From contig CANJZQ010000017.1 in the NCBI GenBank assembly GCA_947479535.1, positions 1-45,719 of the forward strand: a stretch of 45,719 nt of DNA, written 5' to 3'. A model generated the notes under the pieces. It was not told the origin of the DNA and ran no database searches. It worked only from the letters and a program-made list of their open reading frames with translations. The position numbers and the translations under genes are program-made. Positions 17,861 to 25,941 of this stretch are shown here, one piece after another. How positions within the stretch are numbered: position 1 is the first letter of the stretch; the number at the start of each line of letters is the position of its first letter. The stretch comes from Oligoflexales bacterium. GTDB lineage: Bacteria > Bdellovibrionota_B > Oligoflexia > Oligoflexales > RGVZ01.

Positions 17861-18832
17861 CTAGTGGCCGACCAGTTCTTTTAACTTTTTAGTCAGAAGC
17901 GGCACCACCTGAAATAAATCACCAACGATGCCGTAATTTGCGATTGTAAAAATCGGTGCGTCTTTATCAGTGTTGACTGCGACAATCACCTTCGAAGTCC
18001 GCATGCCGGCCATATGCTGGATTGAGCCACTGATTCCGCAAGCGATGTATAAATTGGGATTCACCGTTTTTCCGGTTTGACCCACCTGCATGTCATGCGT
18101 CGCATATCCAGAATCAACCGCTGCCCGGGAAGCCCCGACGGTCGCTCCAATGACATCCGCGCACTCATGAAGGATCTTGAAATTTTCCGCATTAGCCATG
18201 GCGCGGCCACCTGAAATGATCAGGGAAGCCTCTGTCAAGTCAGCCTTTTCGCTCTTGCCCTTGCGGATTTCAACGGTTTTGGATTGCGCGGAAGTACCGA
18301 CCACTTGCAGGGCAGTCGTTGCAGCAGATCCGGAACCGGTTTTTTGTGCAGGCATCACGTTGGGACGAATCGTGACCATGTGCAGATTACAGTTTTGGGA
18401 TACGAGGTGTGCGCGACACTTGCCGGCATACATCGGTTTTGTCCCATGAAGGGCGCCGTCTTTCCACTCAACGGCTATTACGTCGGTCAAAAGTGCTGCA
18501 TCCATGCGAGCCGCAAGGCGTGGGAAAAAGTCCCTGCCCATGGGAGAAGCTACGCCCACCAAAACCTGCGGAGCGAAGTCCTTGATAGCTGCCTCAACTC
18601 CTGCAGCCCATCCCATCGCGTTGTACAGTGCGAAATCAGGTCCAGAAACTGTGTAAACCTTGTCGACACCGTAACCAGCAAGCTGGTTGACCAAGGCCGC
18701 CGTATCGGCACCAATGAGGACTGCTGCTGCGTCCCCAGCCGAACCTGCAAGTCGAGCACCAACAGTAAGCGCTTCGAAAGCAGATGACTTTATTTTCCCA
18801 TCACGTTGTTCGACAAAAATGAGGACTTTCAT
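17861..18832 (-). CDS. etfA: Electron transfer flavoprotein alpha subunit
   Basis: This 323-residue ETF subunit binds the redox-active FAD and passes electrons from acyl-CoA dehydrogenases to the respiratory chain. The C-terminal FAD domain is intact: GATVGASRAAVDSGYATHDM, then QVGQTGKTVNPNLYIACGIS, then GSIQHMAGM and AVNTDKDAPIF. The N-terminal half is the usual alpha/beta domain. It follows etfB after 73 bases on the same strand. The ATG has GGAGA upstream. No ETF-quinone oxidoreductase or acyl-CoA dehydrogenase gene lies in the window. Confidence 0.96.
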   Translation of the reverse strand: MKVLIFVEQRDGKIKSSAFEALTVGARLAGSAGDAAAVLIGADTAALVNQLAGYGVDKVYTVSGPDFALYNAMGWAAGVEAAIKDFAPQVLVGVASPMGRDFFPRLAARMDAALLTDVIAVEWKDGALHGTKPMYAGKCRAHLVSQNCNLHMVTIRPNVMPAQKTGSGSAATTALQVVGTSAQSKTVEIRKGKSEKADLTEASLIISGGRAMANAENFKILHECADVIGATVGASRAAVDSGYATHDMQVGQTGKTVNPNLYIACGISGSIQHMAGMRTSKVIVAVNTDKDAPIFTIANYGIVGDLFQVVPLLTKKLKELVGH

Positions 18833-18905
18833 GTCCGTGATTCTCCGTAAAATTCAAAATCAAAAGATTTGAAATCAAAATCAAAAACTAGATCGCACGG
18901 CGCAC

Positions 18906-19700
18906 TCAGAGAACTTTTGCCTCTTGGCGCAACAGTTGGACAACCTTGTCAGCCATGACTTCCAGTTCTTCGCCTTGGAATAATCTTCCAGCCGGCTTGG
19001 CAGGTGGATATTCGTAGCTTTTGACCGAGACCTTGATCTTGGATTTGATTTCTGAAGCATTAATGCTGTAATCCCCAGGGGTTTTGGCATCAAAAGGTTT
19101 TTTCTTGGCCTTCATGATTCCTGGCAGGGAAGCATAACGGGGCGTGTTCAACGACTTGTGTGCCCCAATAACTGCGGGCAAGTTCACATCGTAGACTTCG
19201 ACCTTGCCTCCCTCAACCTCACGCTCCACATGAGCCTTCTCGCCAGTCAAAGTCAACTTGGTCACCACGTTGACATGAGGCCAGCCCAACAATTCAGCTG
19301 CCATGGTTCCTACATGCATGTTGTCGTCATCAATCGCCTGACGCCCACACAGAACCAAGGATGCGCCCTCGGACTTGATCGCCGCAGCCAATACCTTGGC
19401 CACCGTCAGTGAATCTGCGGATTCAAGTCCGGTGTTGGAGATAAGAACTCCCCGGTCACCACCCATCGCAAGTCCCTTGATGATGAGTTCACGGGCTTTT
19501 TCGTCCCCAAAGCTCATGACAACGACCTCTGGAGTTCCACCAGCCTTTTCCTTGGTCTGGAGAGCCTCCTCGATCGCAAATTCATCGTAGGGATTAATGA
19601 TGTACTTGGTATCCGCATGATCAATCGCGGAACCCGATGCATCAATCTTGATTTTTGTTTCAGTGTCAGGCGTTTGCTTAAGCAGTACGACAATCTTCAT
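18906..19700 (-). CDS. etfB: Electron transfer flavoprotein beta subunit
   Basis: This is the AMP-binding partner of EtfA. It opens with MKIVVLLKQTPDTETKI, and INPYDEFAIEEALQ follows. The nucleotide-binding stretch VLCGRQAIDDDNMHVG and the recognition-loop region LPAVIGAHKSLNTPRYASLP, which docks on dehydrogenases, are clear. The frame also has an ATG at 19706, but GAGAGG touches that codon; the ATG at 19700 has it six bases away and gives the standard N-terminus. It is the first gene of the etfBA pair and lies 83 bases downstream of the aminotransferase gene. Confidence 0.96.
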   Translation of the reverse strand: MKIVVLLKQTPDTETKIKIDASGSAIDHADTKYIINPYDEFAIEEALQTKEKAGGTPEVVVMSFGDEKARELIIKGLAMGGDRGVLISNTGLESADSLTVAKVLAAAIKSEGASLVLCGRQAIDDDNMHVGTMAAELLGWPHVNVVTKLTLTGEKAHVEREVEGGKVEVYDVNLPAVIGAHKSLNTPRYASLPGIMKAKKKPFDAKTPGDYSINASEIKSKIKVSVKSYEYPPAKPAGRLFQGEELEVMADKVVQLLRQEAKVL

Positions 19701-19783
19701 GGACATCCTCTCGAAGGTACTGATTCGAAGGCGAAGACTAGCAGCACGTCCCCGTTAAGACAAGTGCATGGCGCGACGAGAAT

Positions 19784-20953
19784 TCACGACTCAAGGGCCT
19801 GCATGAAGGCCTTTACCCCGGAACCAAGGTTTGAACCTGAACACGGGCCGTACCCCATGTCCCGCAATCCAAATTCAATCGCAGACAAAGCATGAACAAG
19901 ATCAAATCTGCTGACAAATCCGAGGTTTGAAAGGCGCAGTATCTTTCCCTTGAGCTCGTCCTGCCCCCCCGGAACGGTCACTCCGTAGCGGTCGCGAAGC
20001 AATGCCTGCAAACTTGTTCCATCAAACCCGTTCGGAACCATTATGGCCGTCAAGGAATTGGAGGGATGTGTCTTTGCAAAAAGCTCCAGGTGCATCGCCG
20101 GAAGGGCAGCCCTCACAGCTCCGGCAAGATGCTCATGATTTCGGATCATGGCGTCGATCCCGACAGCATGAATCTTGTCCAACACCACAGCCAAACTCTG
20201 GATCAAGCCAATGGCGGGAGTCCAAGCCGATCGCCCCTTGCTTTGGCCTTTGAGTTCCTTTGCAAGGTCAAAGTAATAACGTGGCCGATCCGACAAACTA
20301 TTCCAGCCGCGCTCTGAAAGGGCAACAAAAGCAAGCCCAGGGTTCAAACCAAAGCCTTTTTGACTGGCAGATATGACGCAGTCAAATCCATCCCCATTCA
20401 TATTAAGGGGGTGAGCGCCCAAGGATGAAATCGCATCCACAACGACGAGGCAGTCTGGGAATGCTTTCTTTAATTCTGCAACCAATTCGGCCACGGGATG
20501 CCTTACACCCGTTGAAGTCTCATTGGCCTGCACAAAAAAAGCCTTGGGGGCGCGGCAATCCACCAGAACCTTTCGAAGATCTTCAGCGCGGGCACCCTGG
20601 CCGGATCCCACTCTGACCACTTTTGTGTCGCAACCGTAGCGGATCGCCAAATCTTCCCAACGCTCGCCAAATTTGCCAGCATTAACAACGATCACCTCAT
20701 CGCCAGGTGCCGTCAGATTCAACAAGGCCGCCTCAAGGCCACCGGTGCCTGAGCAAGAAAGAATAACGGGAATTTGCTCGCAACCGAAAATAGGGCGCAG
20801 CATTTCGCTGCATTTTAAGTGCAGGGCGTAAAAATCGTCAGTTCGGTGATAAATCTCGGAATTGAGAGGAGCCAATTTCGCTTCAAGCGGCACTGGCGTT
20901 GGACCAGGACAGAAAATTCTCGATTGAATGAAGGGCTCTCGCTTGTGGTCCAC
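19784..20953 (-). CDS. PLP-dependent class V aminotransferase (serine/alanine-glyoxylate type)
   Basis: This 389-residue enzyme is a fold type I PLP protein of the SgaA/AGXT/phosphoserine aminotransferase group. It starts with FCPGPTPVP and has SCSGTGGLEAAL, the PLP-phosphate loop. VVDAISSLGAHPLNM carries the Asp that contacts the PLP pyridine, and ISASQKGFGLNPGLAFV carries the Schiff-base Lys. The end LRLSNLGFVSRFDL is standard. The open frame extends to 21037, but I place the start at the GTG at 20953 because TTTGGAGGG lies six bases before it and the longer form would overlap the upstream gene by 59 bases. The likely amino-group acceptor is glyoxylate or pyruvate. Confidence 0.9.
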   Translation of the reverse strand: MDHKREPFIQSRIFCPGPTPVPLEAKLAPLNSEIYHRTDDFYALHLKCSEMLRPIFGCEQIPVILSCSGTGGLEAALLNLTAPGDEVIVVNAGKFGERWEDLAIRYGCDTKVVRVGSGQGARAEDLRKVLVDCRAPKAFFVQANETSTGVRHPVAELVAELKKAFPDCLVVVDAISSLGAHPLNMNGDGFDCVISASQKGFGLNPGLAFVALSERGWNSLSDRPRYYFDLAKELKGQSKGRSAWTPAIGLIQSLAVVLDKIHAVGIDAMIRNHEHLAGAVRAALPAMHLELFAKTHPSNSLTAIMVPNGFDGTSLQALLRDRYGVTVPGGQDELKGKILRLSNLGFVSRFDLVHALSAIEFGLRDMGYGPCSGSNLGSGVKAFMQALES

Positions 20954-20978
20954 AGGAAACCCTCCAAACGCCAGGATT

Positions 20979-22475
20979 TCAGGATCGACGCGCTTGCGTC
21001 CTGGCGACGACGCTGGGAACGGGAACAGCAATTTCAACGCCAGTCCGAAGCCTTGTTGGGCGCAGAGCAGGATTGAGAGAGAGGATCTGGTTCACGCGAA
21101 CTTTGTAGATGGAGGCAATCCGGGCCAATGTTTCGCCCGGCCTGATCCGGTGCATATGAATGTCCTTGACCTCGACAGCGGCGAGCGATTCCTCGATCTG
21201 CCCGAACTTCACTGCCAGGGGCTCAGGCATCCTCAACCGGTAGCCGTCGGCATTGCTCCGTGGCCGACGCGGAGGCGTGATTTCATGGATCAGTTCAGGG
21301 TTCCAACTACGCAGTGAACGGATTGGGATATTCAATTTCGCAGCGACTTCACTGAGCCGCACCGGCTCCTTGGCTAACGCGCTGGTGACTGGAAGTTCGT
21401 TTGCTGGATCCAACTTGACTTCGAATCCGTGAAGTTTCGGGTTGCTGGCAAGGGCGAGGGCAGCGAGCACCTTTGGGACGTAGTGCTTGGTCTCCGGACG
21501 GATCGCATTGGTATCCGCGATGTCCCAAAAAGATTTCCGACCGGTCTGGCGCATCGCCTTTCGAATTTTGCCTGGCCCGGCATTGTAGGCCGCCATGGCC
21601 AGGTGCCAATCCCCAAAATCCTCGTACAAGTCACGCAAAAATTGCGCAGCTGCGACCGTCGACTTGATCGGATCACGCCGCTCGTCGACCCAATAATCAA
21701 TCCTGAGGCCATACAATTTTGCGGTTCCGGACATGAACTGCCAGGTGCCTGTCGCCTTGGCACGACTGTATGCTGCATTTGAAAAGCCCGATTCAACCAT
21801 CGCTAAAAAATAAAGTTCCTCGGGTAGCCCTTGCTCTCGCAGTAAAGGTGCAACGACCTGATGGACTGACTCACCGCGCACCAGCCACTTTAGAAACGAT
21901 GCCCGGCCTTGGGTTTTAAAATAGCGGATCCAGAACTCAACCCTGGGATGAGCGACGAGAGGAATTCCGCCGTAGTAATCGTTGATCTCGCCGACAAACC
22001 GGTTTGCGGCATAATGAAGGGCGGCCATTTCACGGGACTCTGCGGCGCCGCGCTGGGATCGGCTGGATCGAGATCCTCTGGAATAAAGATTGCGATTACG
22101 GCGTCCGCCAGGATTCGTGTTGCGGTCGAATTCGATTCCAGTTTGTCCCTTTGGCGCTGCATGGCTGGCATAATATTGGTTCTTCAACCAGGTGGCGTAA
22201 ATGTCGTCCTTGCAGAGCCCCTCCTCCAGGATCTCCTCCGTGAGCTCGATGTCATCTTCGCCTTCTACACCGGCCTCAGCGGCGTCTTCCATTTCAAACT
22301 TGGCCTCTGCTTCGTCGCTGATCACGCGTTCCGGAGTGATCTCTGCCAGTTTTAAGCGCGGGCGGTCGGAAGTGGATGTGCCTGGAAAAAATGGCTGGTG
22401 CGAGCATCCCGCCAGGAGCATGAAGGCAGCGACAATGGTGGTCAACAAACGCAAGTTGGTTTCCCCAGGATGCAC
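20979..22475 (-). CDS. MltD-like membrane-bound lytic murein transglycosylase lipoprotein
   Basis: This lipoprotein cleaves peptidoglycan glycan strands. The lipobox LLAGC ends at residue 24. Residues 45-145 are an acidic then Arg/Ser-rich linker. The SLT domain spans about residues 205-320 with catalytic Glu228 in LAMVESGFSN, then ATGTWQFMSGTAKLYGL, and MAAYNAGPGKI is also present. A degenerate LysM-like segment (LSEVAAKLNIPIRSLRSWNP) and one good LysM (HRIRPGETLARIASIYKV) bind murein at the C-terminus. The GTG at 22475 has no ribosome site; a TTG at 22454 with GGGGA upstream would give a tidier signal peptide (MRLLTTIV). It precedes the aminotransferase gene on the same strand. Confidence 0.93.
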   Translation of the reverse strand: MHPGETNLRLLTTIVAAFMLLAGCSHQPFFPGTSTSDRPRLKLAEITPERVISDEAEAKFEMEDAAEAGVEGEDDIELTEEILEEGLCKDDIYATWLKNQYYASHAAPKGQTGIEFDRNTNPGGRRNRNLYSRGSRSSRSQRGAAESREMAALHYAANRFVGEINDYYGGIPLVAHPRVEFWIRYFKTQGRASFLKWLVRGESVHQVVAPLLREQGLPEELYFLAMVESGFSNAAYSRAKATGTWQFMSGTAKLYGLRIDYWVDERRDPIKSTVAAAQFLRDLYEDFGDWHLAMAAYNAGPGKIRKAMRQTGRKSFWDIADTNAIRPETKHYVPKVLAALALASNPKLHGFEVKLDPANELPVTSALAKEPVRLSEVAAKLNIPIRSLRSWNPELIHEITPPRRPRSNADGYRLRMPEPLAVKFGQIEESLAAVEVKDIHMHRIRPGETLARIASIYKVRVNQILSLNPALRPTRLRTGVEIAVPVPSVVARTQARRS

Positions 22476-22576
22476 ACAGGTGTTTAAAAAAGCTGTAAAA
22501 GGGATCTTATCGTGAACCGGGTCCCCTGACCAGACTAAAGCGGCCTCCGGAACCCAGAACCCGCTTGTGAAGGCGC

Positions 22577-23518
22577 TTACAAGGTATTGTATGCATAGAG
22601 AACGTAGCGAAATGTAGCCGTGATTACCAGGGAGTCCTTGGCCATCGACTTTGGCAGGGGGGCAAACGGCGCCGCGAGCTTGATGGCATCCAGAATAGCC
22701 CGATCGAGGATCTCATAGCCTGACGAATTCAAAACCCGGATCTGCGTCATCCGCCCATCCTTTTCAATCTTGAACTCTAAACGGACTTCCCCCTGTAACC
22801 CTTGGCGCACAGCCGAGGACGGGTACACCCAAGTCAGTTCAATCGATTTTCTAAGCCCGATAAAATAGGAGAGGTACTTGTAATTGGTCGTATTCAAATC
22901 AACGCGGTCGCCTTGCGCAATCTTGTCATCCAGGTACTCGGTCCGGCCAGCCTTGAGCAACTTTTCCTTCTGGGCCACCTGATCTTGCAACAGTGCCTCG
23001 TAGGCGTTGCGGGCCTTACCCTTGCGCAACACACGGATTTGCCCGTGGGGATCAGCAGCAATCTCAACCTCACGCCCCATTTCCTTTGCCCCTGGCTTCC
23101 GGGTTGGCCTCTGAACTTGCTCCTCCTTTTGGACTTGCGCCTTCCCGGCAGTGCCTTCGCCACTTGCTCCGGGGCGATTTTCCGTGCGGGTCTCGCGCTG
23201 GGTCATGTGATCTTGTGCACCCAACCGAGCCTGGACTTCAGGGGGGGCCGTTGGAGCCTGTTTCGTTTCCACAATAGACTGATCATGCTGCCCTGACTTG
23301 CGATCGGGAAGGGGCTTGATGCGAAGGGTCAGAGGCTTCACCACGTCACGGTTGCGGCGTGCCTCGCCACCCCAGGCGCCAATCCGCCATACCGTTACCA
23401 AGTGGAGGACCATCGAAACAGCAAAAGCCCACAACAAGGTCCGACCAACAGCGCTTAGCTTGCGCCTTGAGGTCTCCCGTGACTGAGACTTTTGAATTTT
23501 TGGTACCATGTCACTCAT
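22577..23518 (-). CDS. TonB-like protein with C-terminal TonB domain
   Basis: This is an inner-membrane anchored periplasm-spanning protein of about 313 residues. A short basic cytoplasmic N-terminus is followed by one membrane helix (LLWAFAVSMVLHLVTVW). A long polar linker rich in Gln, Arg, Lys and Glu follows, and the last 90 residues are a TonB_C domain. Its core is GLQGEVRLEFKIEKDGR, then IRVLNSSGYEILDRAILDAI and FAPLP. The frame is open from a GTG at 23572; the ATGs at 23518 and 23509 are more plausible, the first with AAAGAG just before it. No exbB/exbD lies in the window. It is divergent from bamD, 71 bases away. Confidence 0.88.
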   Translation of the reverse strand: MSDMVPKIQKSQSRETSRRKLSAVGRTLLWAFAVSMVLHLVTVWRIGAWGGEARRNRDVVKPLTLRIKPLPDRKSGQHDQSIVETKQAPTAPPEVQARLGAQDHMTQRETRTENRPGASGEGTAGKAQVQKEEQVQRPTRKPGAKEMGREVEIAADPHGQIRVLRKGKARNAYEALLQDQVAQKEKLLKAGRTEYLDDKIAQGDRVDLNTTNYKYLSYFIGLRKSIELTWVYPSSAVRQGLQGEVRLEFKIEKDGRMTQIRVLNSSGYEILDRAILDAIKLAAPFAPLPKSMAKDSLVITATFRYVLYAYNTL

Positions 23519-23589
23519 CTCTTTGTAGTATCGGCATCTCCGCTTTGATATGAAGATCGAAGTCAAACTCACTTAGCGAGGATTTCAGG

Positions 23590-24399
23590 ATGTTTTCCAT
23601 CGCCTTGGCACGGCAGAAAAATAAGCCTAAATCCAGAATCATTCCGCTTTTGTGTGGCGTGGCGTTCATTGCCTTGTCGAGCCTGCCTGCCTGTACCGAA
23701 AAAGAATTAGATCCGAATGACACCAAAGCCTCTTTTGCACACGCGAAGGAACCTTACGACGACGAAAGCTTCGAAATAGCGATTTCGAGGCTCGGCGAAT
23801 TCAAATCCCGCTTTCCTTACAGCCAATACGCCACCGAAGCCGAGCTTCTCATTGCCAATGCTCAATTTCAACTGGGTCGCTACACGGAAGCTGTTGTTTC
23901 TTACGAACAGTTCGTCAAACTCCACCCGAAGCATCCACAAAATGACTTTGCAATGTTTCGGGTAGGCGAAGCTTACTGGAAGGATGCGCCCGAGGAGGTT
24001 AATCGTGAACAAGAATTTACCGCCAAAGCGATCGATGAATGGCACAAACTGTTAGCGGCGCACCCAGAGAGCAAATCTGCTAAAGATGCCCGGGACTTGA
24101 TCCTCGTTGGCCGCAAACGACTCGCGGAACACGCTGTTTTCATCAGCAATTTTTATTGCCGAAAAAAAATCTATCACTCTTGTGCCTTCCGATTTCTGCA
24201 GGTGGACAAGGACTTCCCGGAGTTTCCTGCAATCCGTCGTTCCGCATTGCTTGCGGCCGCAGATGCGCTGGATAAAGTGGCAAAGGAAAAGGAAATCGAC
24301 CCCGATCAGGAAAACAACCTGTTCAGCCGCGACAAAACCCCCGCACAGATTCGTGAAGAGGCTTCAAAGGCGCGAGCAAACGCATCCGCTCTGAAATAG
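23590..24399 (+). CDS. bamD: Outer membrane assembly lipoprotein BamD
   Basis: This 269-residue lipoprotein is part of the BAM complex that inserts beta-barrel proteins in the outer membrane. The lipobox LSSLPAC ends at residue 35. Five TPR-like repeats follow, with the BamD hallmarks SFEIAISRLGEFKSRFPYSQ and ELLIANAQFQLGRYTEAVVS, then YEQFVKLHPKHP and AEHAVFISNFYCRKKIYHSC. The usual ARRYYKRGAW-like helix is represented by FISNFYCRKK. The ATG has AGGATTTCAGG upstream. It converges on the TULIP-like gene with a three-base gap. Confidence 0.92.
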   Translation: MFSIALARQKNKPKSRIIPLLCGVAFIALSSLPACTEKELDPNDTKASFAHAKEPYDDESFEIAISRLGEFKSRFPYSQYATEAELLIANAQFQLGRYTEAVVSYEQFVKLHPKHPQNDFAMFRVGEAYWKDAPEEVNREQEFTAKAIDEWHKLLAAHPESKSAKDARDLILVGRKRLAEHAVFISNFYCRKKIYHSCAFRFLQVDKDFPEFPAIRRSALLAAADALDKVAKEKEIDPDQENNLFSRDKTPAQIREEASKARANASALK

Positions 24400-24402
24400 A
24401 CC

Positions 24403-25941
24403 TCATCGTTTCGCTGAAACAAGATCTACCGAAAAAAACGGATCGTCGGTCTGCGGATTGGAAAAACCCAGTCGCCCTCCACCAAAATCGTAGACGGGAA
24501 CCAGGAGCCGCAAAAACGGTCCCTGGAGGAATACCACGTCGAAAACACTCTTCACGATGGCTTGGGCTAGATCAGCCTCAAATATGTCAACGGAAGGCTT
24601 GTAGCCTGCAGCCCATCCACCGCCGATATCCACCACAGCAACATCACTCAACTGCACTTCCATTTCCCCGTCTTCCATGTCGATGGCCAATGGAACAGAC
24701 AGGCGCACATTAATGTTTGCGTAGTCCATCCAAGATCCGTTGGACTTAACCATAATTGACAATCTGGCATCAGGAATCCGGACGACAAATTTCACCGCTC
24801 GAGCTGAGCTTTCAGCGGCGTCCACTCTAAAAGATTCAACAGAGGGAAGGCCGGGGCAGCTGATAAACGCCCGAACATCCGTGGTGTCCAATTCCAGTCC
24901 ATTCAAGTCCGGCCAAACGGAGGCCAGCACATCGGTGTCAAGGTATTGGCCAAGCTGTGGAATCATATCCGGATTGAGCTCAAAATCCCGTTGCGCCATT
25001 GGATGCAAAGCTTCCAAAGCGTCATTGATAACTTTCTTGTTCAAACCAACAGACCCGAAGATTACGCCAGGGGGAACCGGTCTGGCCTTCCGGTCCTTTC
25101 CCCTCGAATCCAGTGAACCTTCTTTCAGCACGGAAGAAAGCTCAGAACTCATGAGAAAAACAAGCCGGCCATCGTGAACCTCGATTCCGGAAGGTGCGCC
25201 GGCAAGCAACAAATCTTCTGAAAAGGGAATGCCTGGGTATCCCACATGTAATTCAAAGGACTGATGCAACATGCCATCAATCTCTGCGACCGCTTCTGGC
25301 AGTAGTTCAAGAACCTGATGCCTCACAATCTCAGCGACCTGATCCCTGGCTCCAGCGAGAACTCCGGCCACGGCATCGCGCATGTAACCGCCGAAGCCCA
25401 AAATCCCAGAGCATTCTGTGGGGCCACGAACGACGTATCCTTCCGGATCAATCGAAAAATCCAATTCACGCAAGTCGGCGTCCAAATTTCCTGCCTCAGT
25501 CACAACCGGCATCAACAAAACCGACAACGCCAGATCAGTTGGCCCCGAAACATTCACGTCTACGCCTGTGCACTTGGACTTCAAATTCCACCACAACCAC
25601 GGCTTCGACAATTTGATTGAATCGGCATGCAGCGTGACCCCATCAACCGCAAATTCAACGCGAACACCTTCTTTGGTTGCCTTTAGATTCAGTTTTTTAA
25701 AATCAACAGAATACTGCAGCCCTTGGGTATCTAAAATCCATCCATCCGATAACGTTTTATGAATGTCATTAATTTCACGCGAGTCAATGTCGTGCATAAA
25801 ACGCGACTGGATTTCACGAGCAACCGCATCGAGGCCATCTTGAGTCAAATCCAGCTTCAGCGCATTTTGCGTGCTTTGGGCCATCGCAACAGAGGCAAAA
25901 CTGAAAGCAAAGGTCACGAATCCAAAAAATTTACTTCTCAC
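24403..25941 (-). CDS. Secreted two-domain protein, possibly BPI/TULIP-like lipid-binding fold
   Basis: This 512-residue exported protein has a signal peptide cut after VAMA. The start is a GTG within GTGA, overlapping the stop of the protease gene, with AGGGG six bases upstream. The mature start LKLDLTQDGLDAVAREI recalls the RISQKGLDYA opening of mammalian BPI/LBP proteins. It shows two similar-sized halves rich in alternating beta pattern, joined by a Pro-containing link. A Cys pair (C124 and C177) sits in the first half where BPI has its disulfide, and an amphipathic helix (LAGARDQVAEIVRHQVLELL) comes before the crossover. I infer a TULIP fold; the ligand would be a lipid. No database match was available to me. 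Its neighbours are envelope genes. Confidence 0.85.
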   Translation of the reverse strand: MRSKFFGFVTFAFSFASVAMAQSTQNALKLDLTQDGLDAVAREIQSRFMHDIDSREINDIHKTLSDGWILDTQGLQYSVDFKKLNLKATKEGVRVEFAVDGVTLHADSIKLSKPWLWWNLKSKCTGVDVNVSGPTDLALSVLLMPVVTEAGNLDADLRELDFSIDPEGYVVRGPTECSGILGFGGYMRDAVAGVLAGARDQVAEIVRHQVLELLPEAVAEIDGMLHQSFELHVGYPGIPFSEDLLLAGAPSGIEVHDGRLVFLMSSELSSVLKEGSLDSRGKDRKARPVPPGVIFGSVGLNKKVINDALEALHPMAQRDFELNPDMIPQLGQYLDTDVLASVWPDLNGLELDTTDVRAFISCPGLPSVESFRVDAAESSARAVKFVVRIPDARLSIMVKSNGSWMDYANINVRLSVPLAIDMEDGEMEVQLSDVAVVDIGGGWAAGYKPSVDIFEADLAQAIVKSVFDVVFLQGPFLRLLVPVYDFGGGRLGFSNPQTDDPFFSVDLVSAKR

